This document shows positions 63,357 to 64,000 of a stretch of 64,000 bases of DNA, piece after piece (positions within the stretch are counted from its first letter, which is position 1; the number at the start of each line of letters is the position of its first letter). Both the position numbers and the translations under genes were made by a program. This DNA comes from Batkoa obscura (taxonomy: Eukaryota; Entomophthoromycota; Entomophthoromycetes; Entomophthorales; Batkoaceae), in NCBI GenBank assembly GCA_030770535.1, contig JASVEC010000034.1, forward strand, positions 362,333 through 426,332. The letters run 5' to 3'. The notes below the pieces were generated by a model. That model was not told the origin of the DNA, searched no databases, and saw only the letters and a program-made list of their open reading frames with translations.

Positions 63357-64000
63357 AGGGTTAGGGTTAGGGTTAGGGTTAGGGTTAGGGTTAGGGTTAG
63401 GGTTAGGGTTAGGGTTAGGGTTAGGGTTAGGGTTAGGGTTAGGGTTAGGGTTAGGGTTAGGGTTAGGGTTAGGGTTAGGGTTAGGGTTAGGGTTAGGGTT
63501 AGGGTTAGGGTTAGGGTTAGGGTTAGGGTTAGGGTTAGGGTTAGGGTTAGGGTTAGGGTTAGGGTTAGGGTTAGGGTTAGGGTTAGGGTTAGGGTTAGGG
63601 TTAGGGTTAGGGTTAGGGTTAGGGTTAGGGTTAGGGTTAGGGTTAGGGTTAGGGTTAGGGTTAGGGTTAGGGTTAGGGTTAGGGTTAGGGTTAGGGTTAG
63701 GGTTAGGGTTAGGGTTAGGGTTAGGGTTAGGGTTAGGGTTAGGGTTAGGGTTAGGGTTAGGGTTAGGGTTAGGGTTAGGGTTAGGGTTAGGGTTAGGGTT
63801 AGGGTTAGGGTTAGGGTTAGGGTTAGGGTTAGGGTTAGGGTTAGGGTTAGGGTTAGGGTTAGGGTTAGGGTTAGGGTTAGGGTTAGGGTTAGGGTTAGGG
63901 TTAGGGTTAGGGTTAGGGTTAGGGTTAGGGTTAGGGTTAGGGTTAGGGTTAGGGTTAGGGTTAGGGTTAGGTTAGGGTTAGGGTTAGGGTTAGGGTTAGG
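63357..64000 (+). repeat. Telomere, (TTAGGG)n
   Basis: About 107 TTAGGG units on the plus strand running off the window edge, so the 3' G-rich end points right. The array is uniform apart from one five-base unit (TTAGG) near 63968. It starts AGGG directly after S2. Confidence 0.99.

Noticed and set aside
63357-64000. CRISPR-like or satellite array
   Set aside because: Pure TTAGGG hexamers with no spacers: a telomere.

Overview
The window is a eukaryotic chromosome end. About 640 bp of TTAGGG repeats (63357-64000) run off the right edge, so the chromosome terminates to the right. The DNA is very AT-rich. Most genes carry short GT-AG introns of roughly 40-100 bp, and reading frames are ATG to TAA/TGA in the standard code. 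The gene set (Dhr2-type helicase, Rtc3-type SBDS protein, Cft2, Nop12, Get1, a YPR011C-like carrier, YqjM-type old yellow enzymes, an orphan 7TM receptor) fits an early-diverging fungus. A Conidiobolus/Entomophthorales-like organism is my best guess from gene style; this is inference, not proof.

Layout. 1-13 kb: a Lys/Glu-rich protein, a DHX33/Dhr2 DEAH helicase, a small Rtc3-like SBDS protein, CPSF100/Cft2 and a DUF4203-like membrane protein. 13-20 kb: a tandem pair of nearly identical ene-reductase genes and an acyl-CoA synthetase. 22-31 kb: a Nop12/RBM34 RNA-binding protein, valyl-tRNA synthetase, and a divergently transcribed helical-repeat protein that may be a BRAT1 homologue. 32-47 kb: a 1396-residue intronless unknown, NDUFS6, HemW/RSAD1, GET1, an EF-hand-like mitochondrial carrier, PRMT1 and CCDC47. 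Many of these are housekeeping genes of RNA processing, mitochondria or ER membrane biogenesis. I see no operon-like logic, but several gene pairs share short divergent promoters.

47-63.4 kb is subtelomeric. It is gene-poor: one receptor and one yellow/royal-jelly-family secreted protein, both intronless. It is filled with a DNA-transposon family and its ~100-bp MITEs. The full-length element (58854-61883) has TGGGGYTGT ends, a 2-bp TA target duplication and an unclassified DDE-like transposase. It sits inside an older copy of itself and is in turn interrupted by a MITE and by a subtelomeric repeat. A related subtelomeric repeat (62687-63356) directly abuts the telomere. Sixteen MITE copies sharing the element's ends and mostly TA duplications lie across the window, concentrated near the telomere.

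Splice structures were worked out by eye from frame continuity and protein-family fit. Those quoted with exon lists keep frame to the base. Family assignments are from recognised motifs, with no database search.
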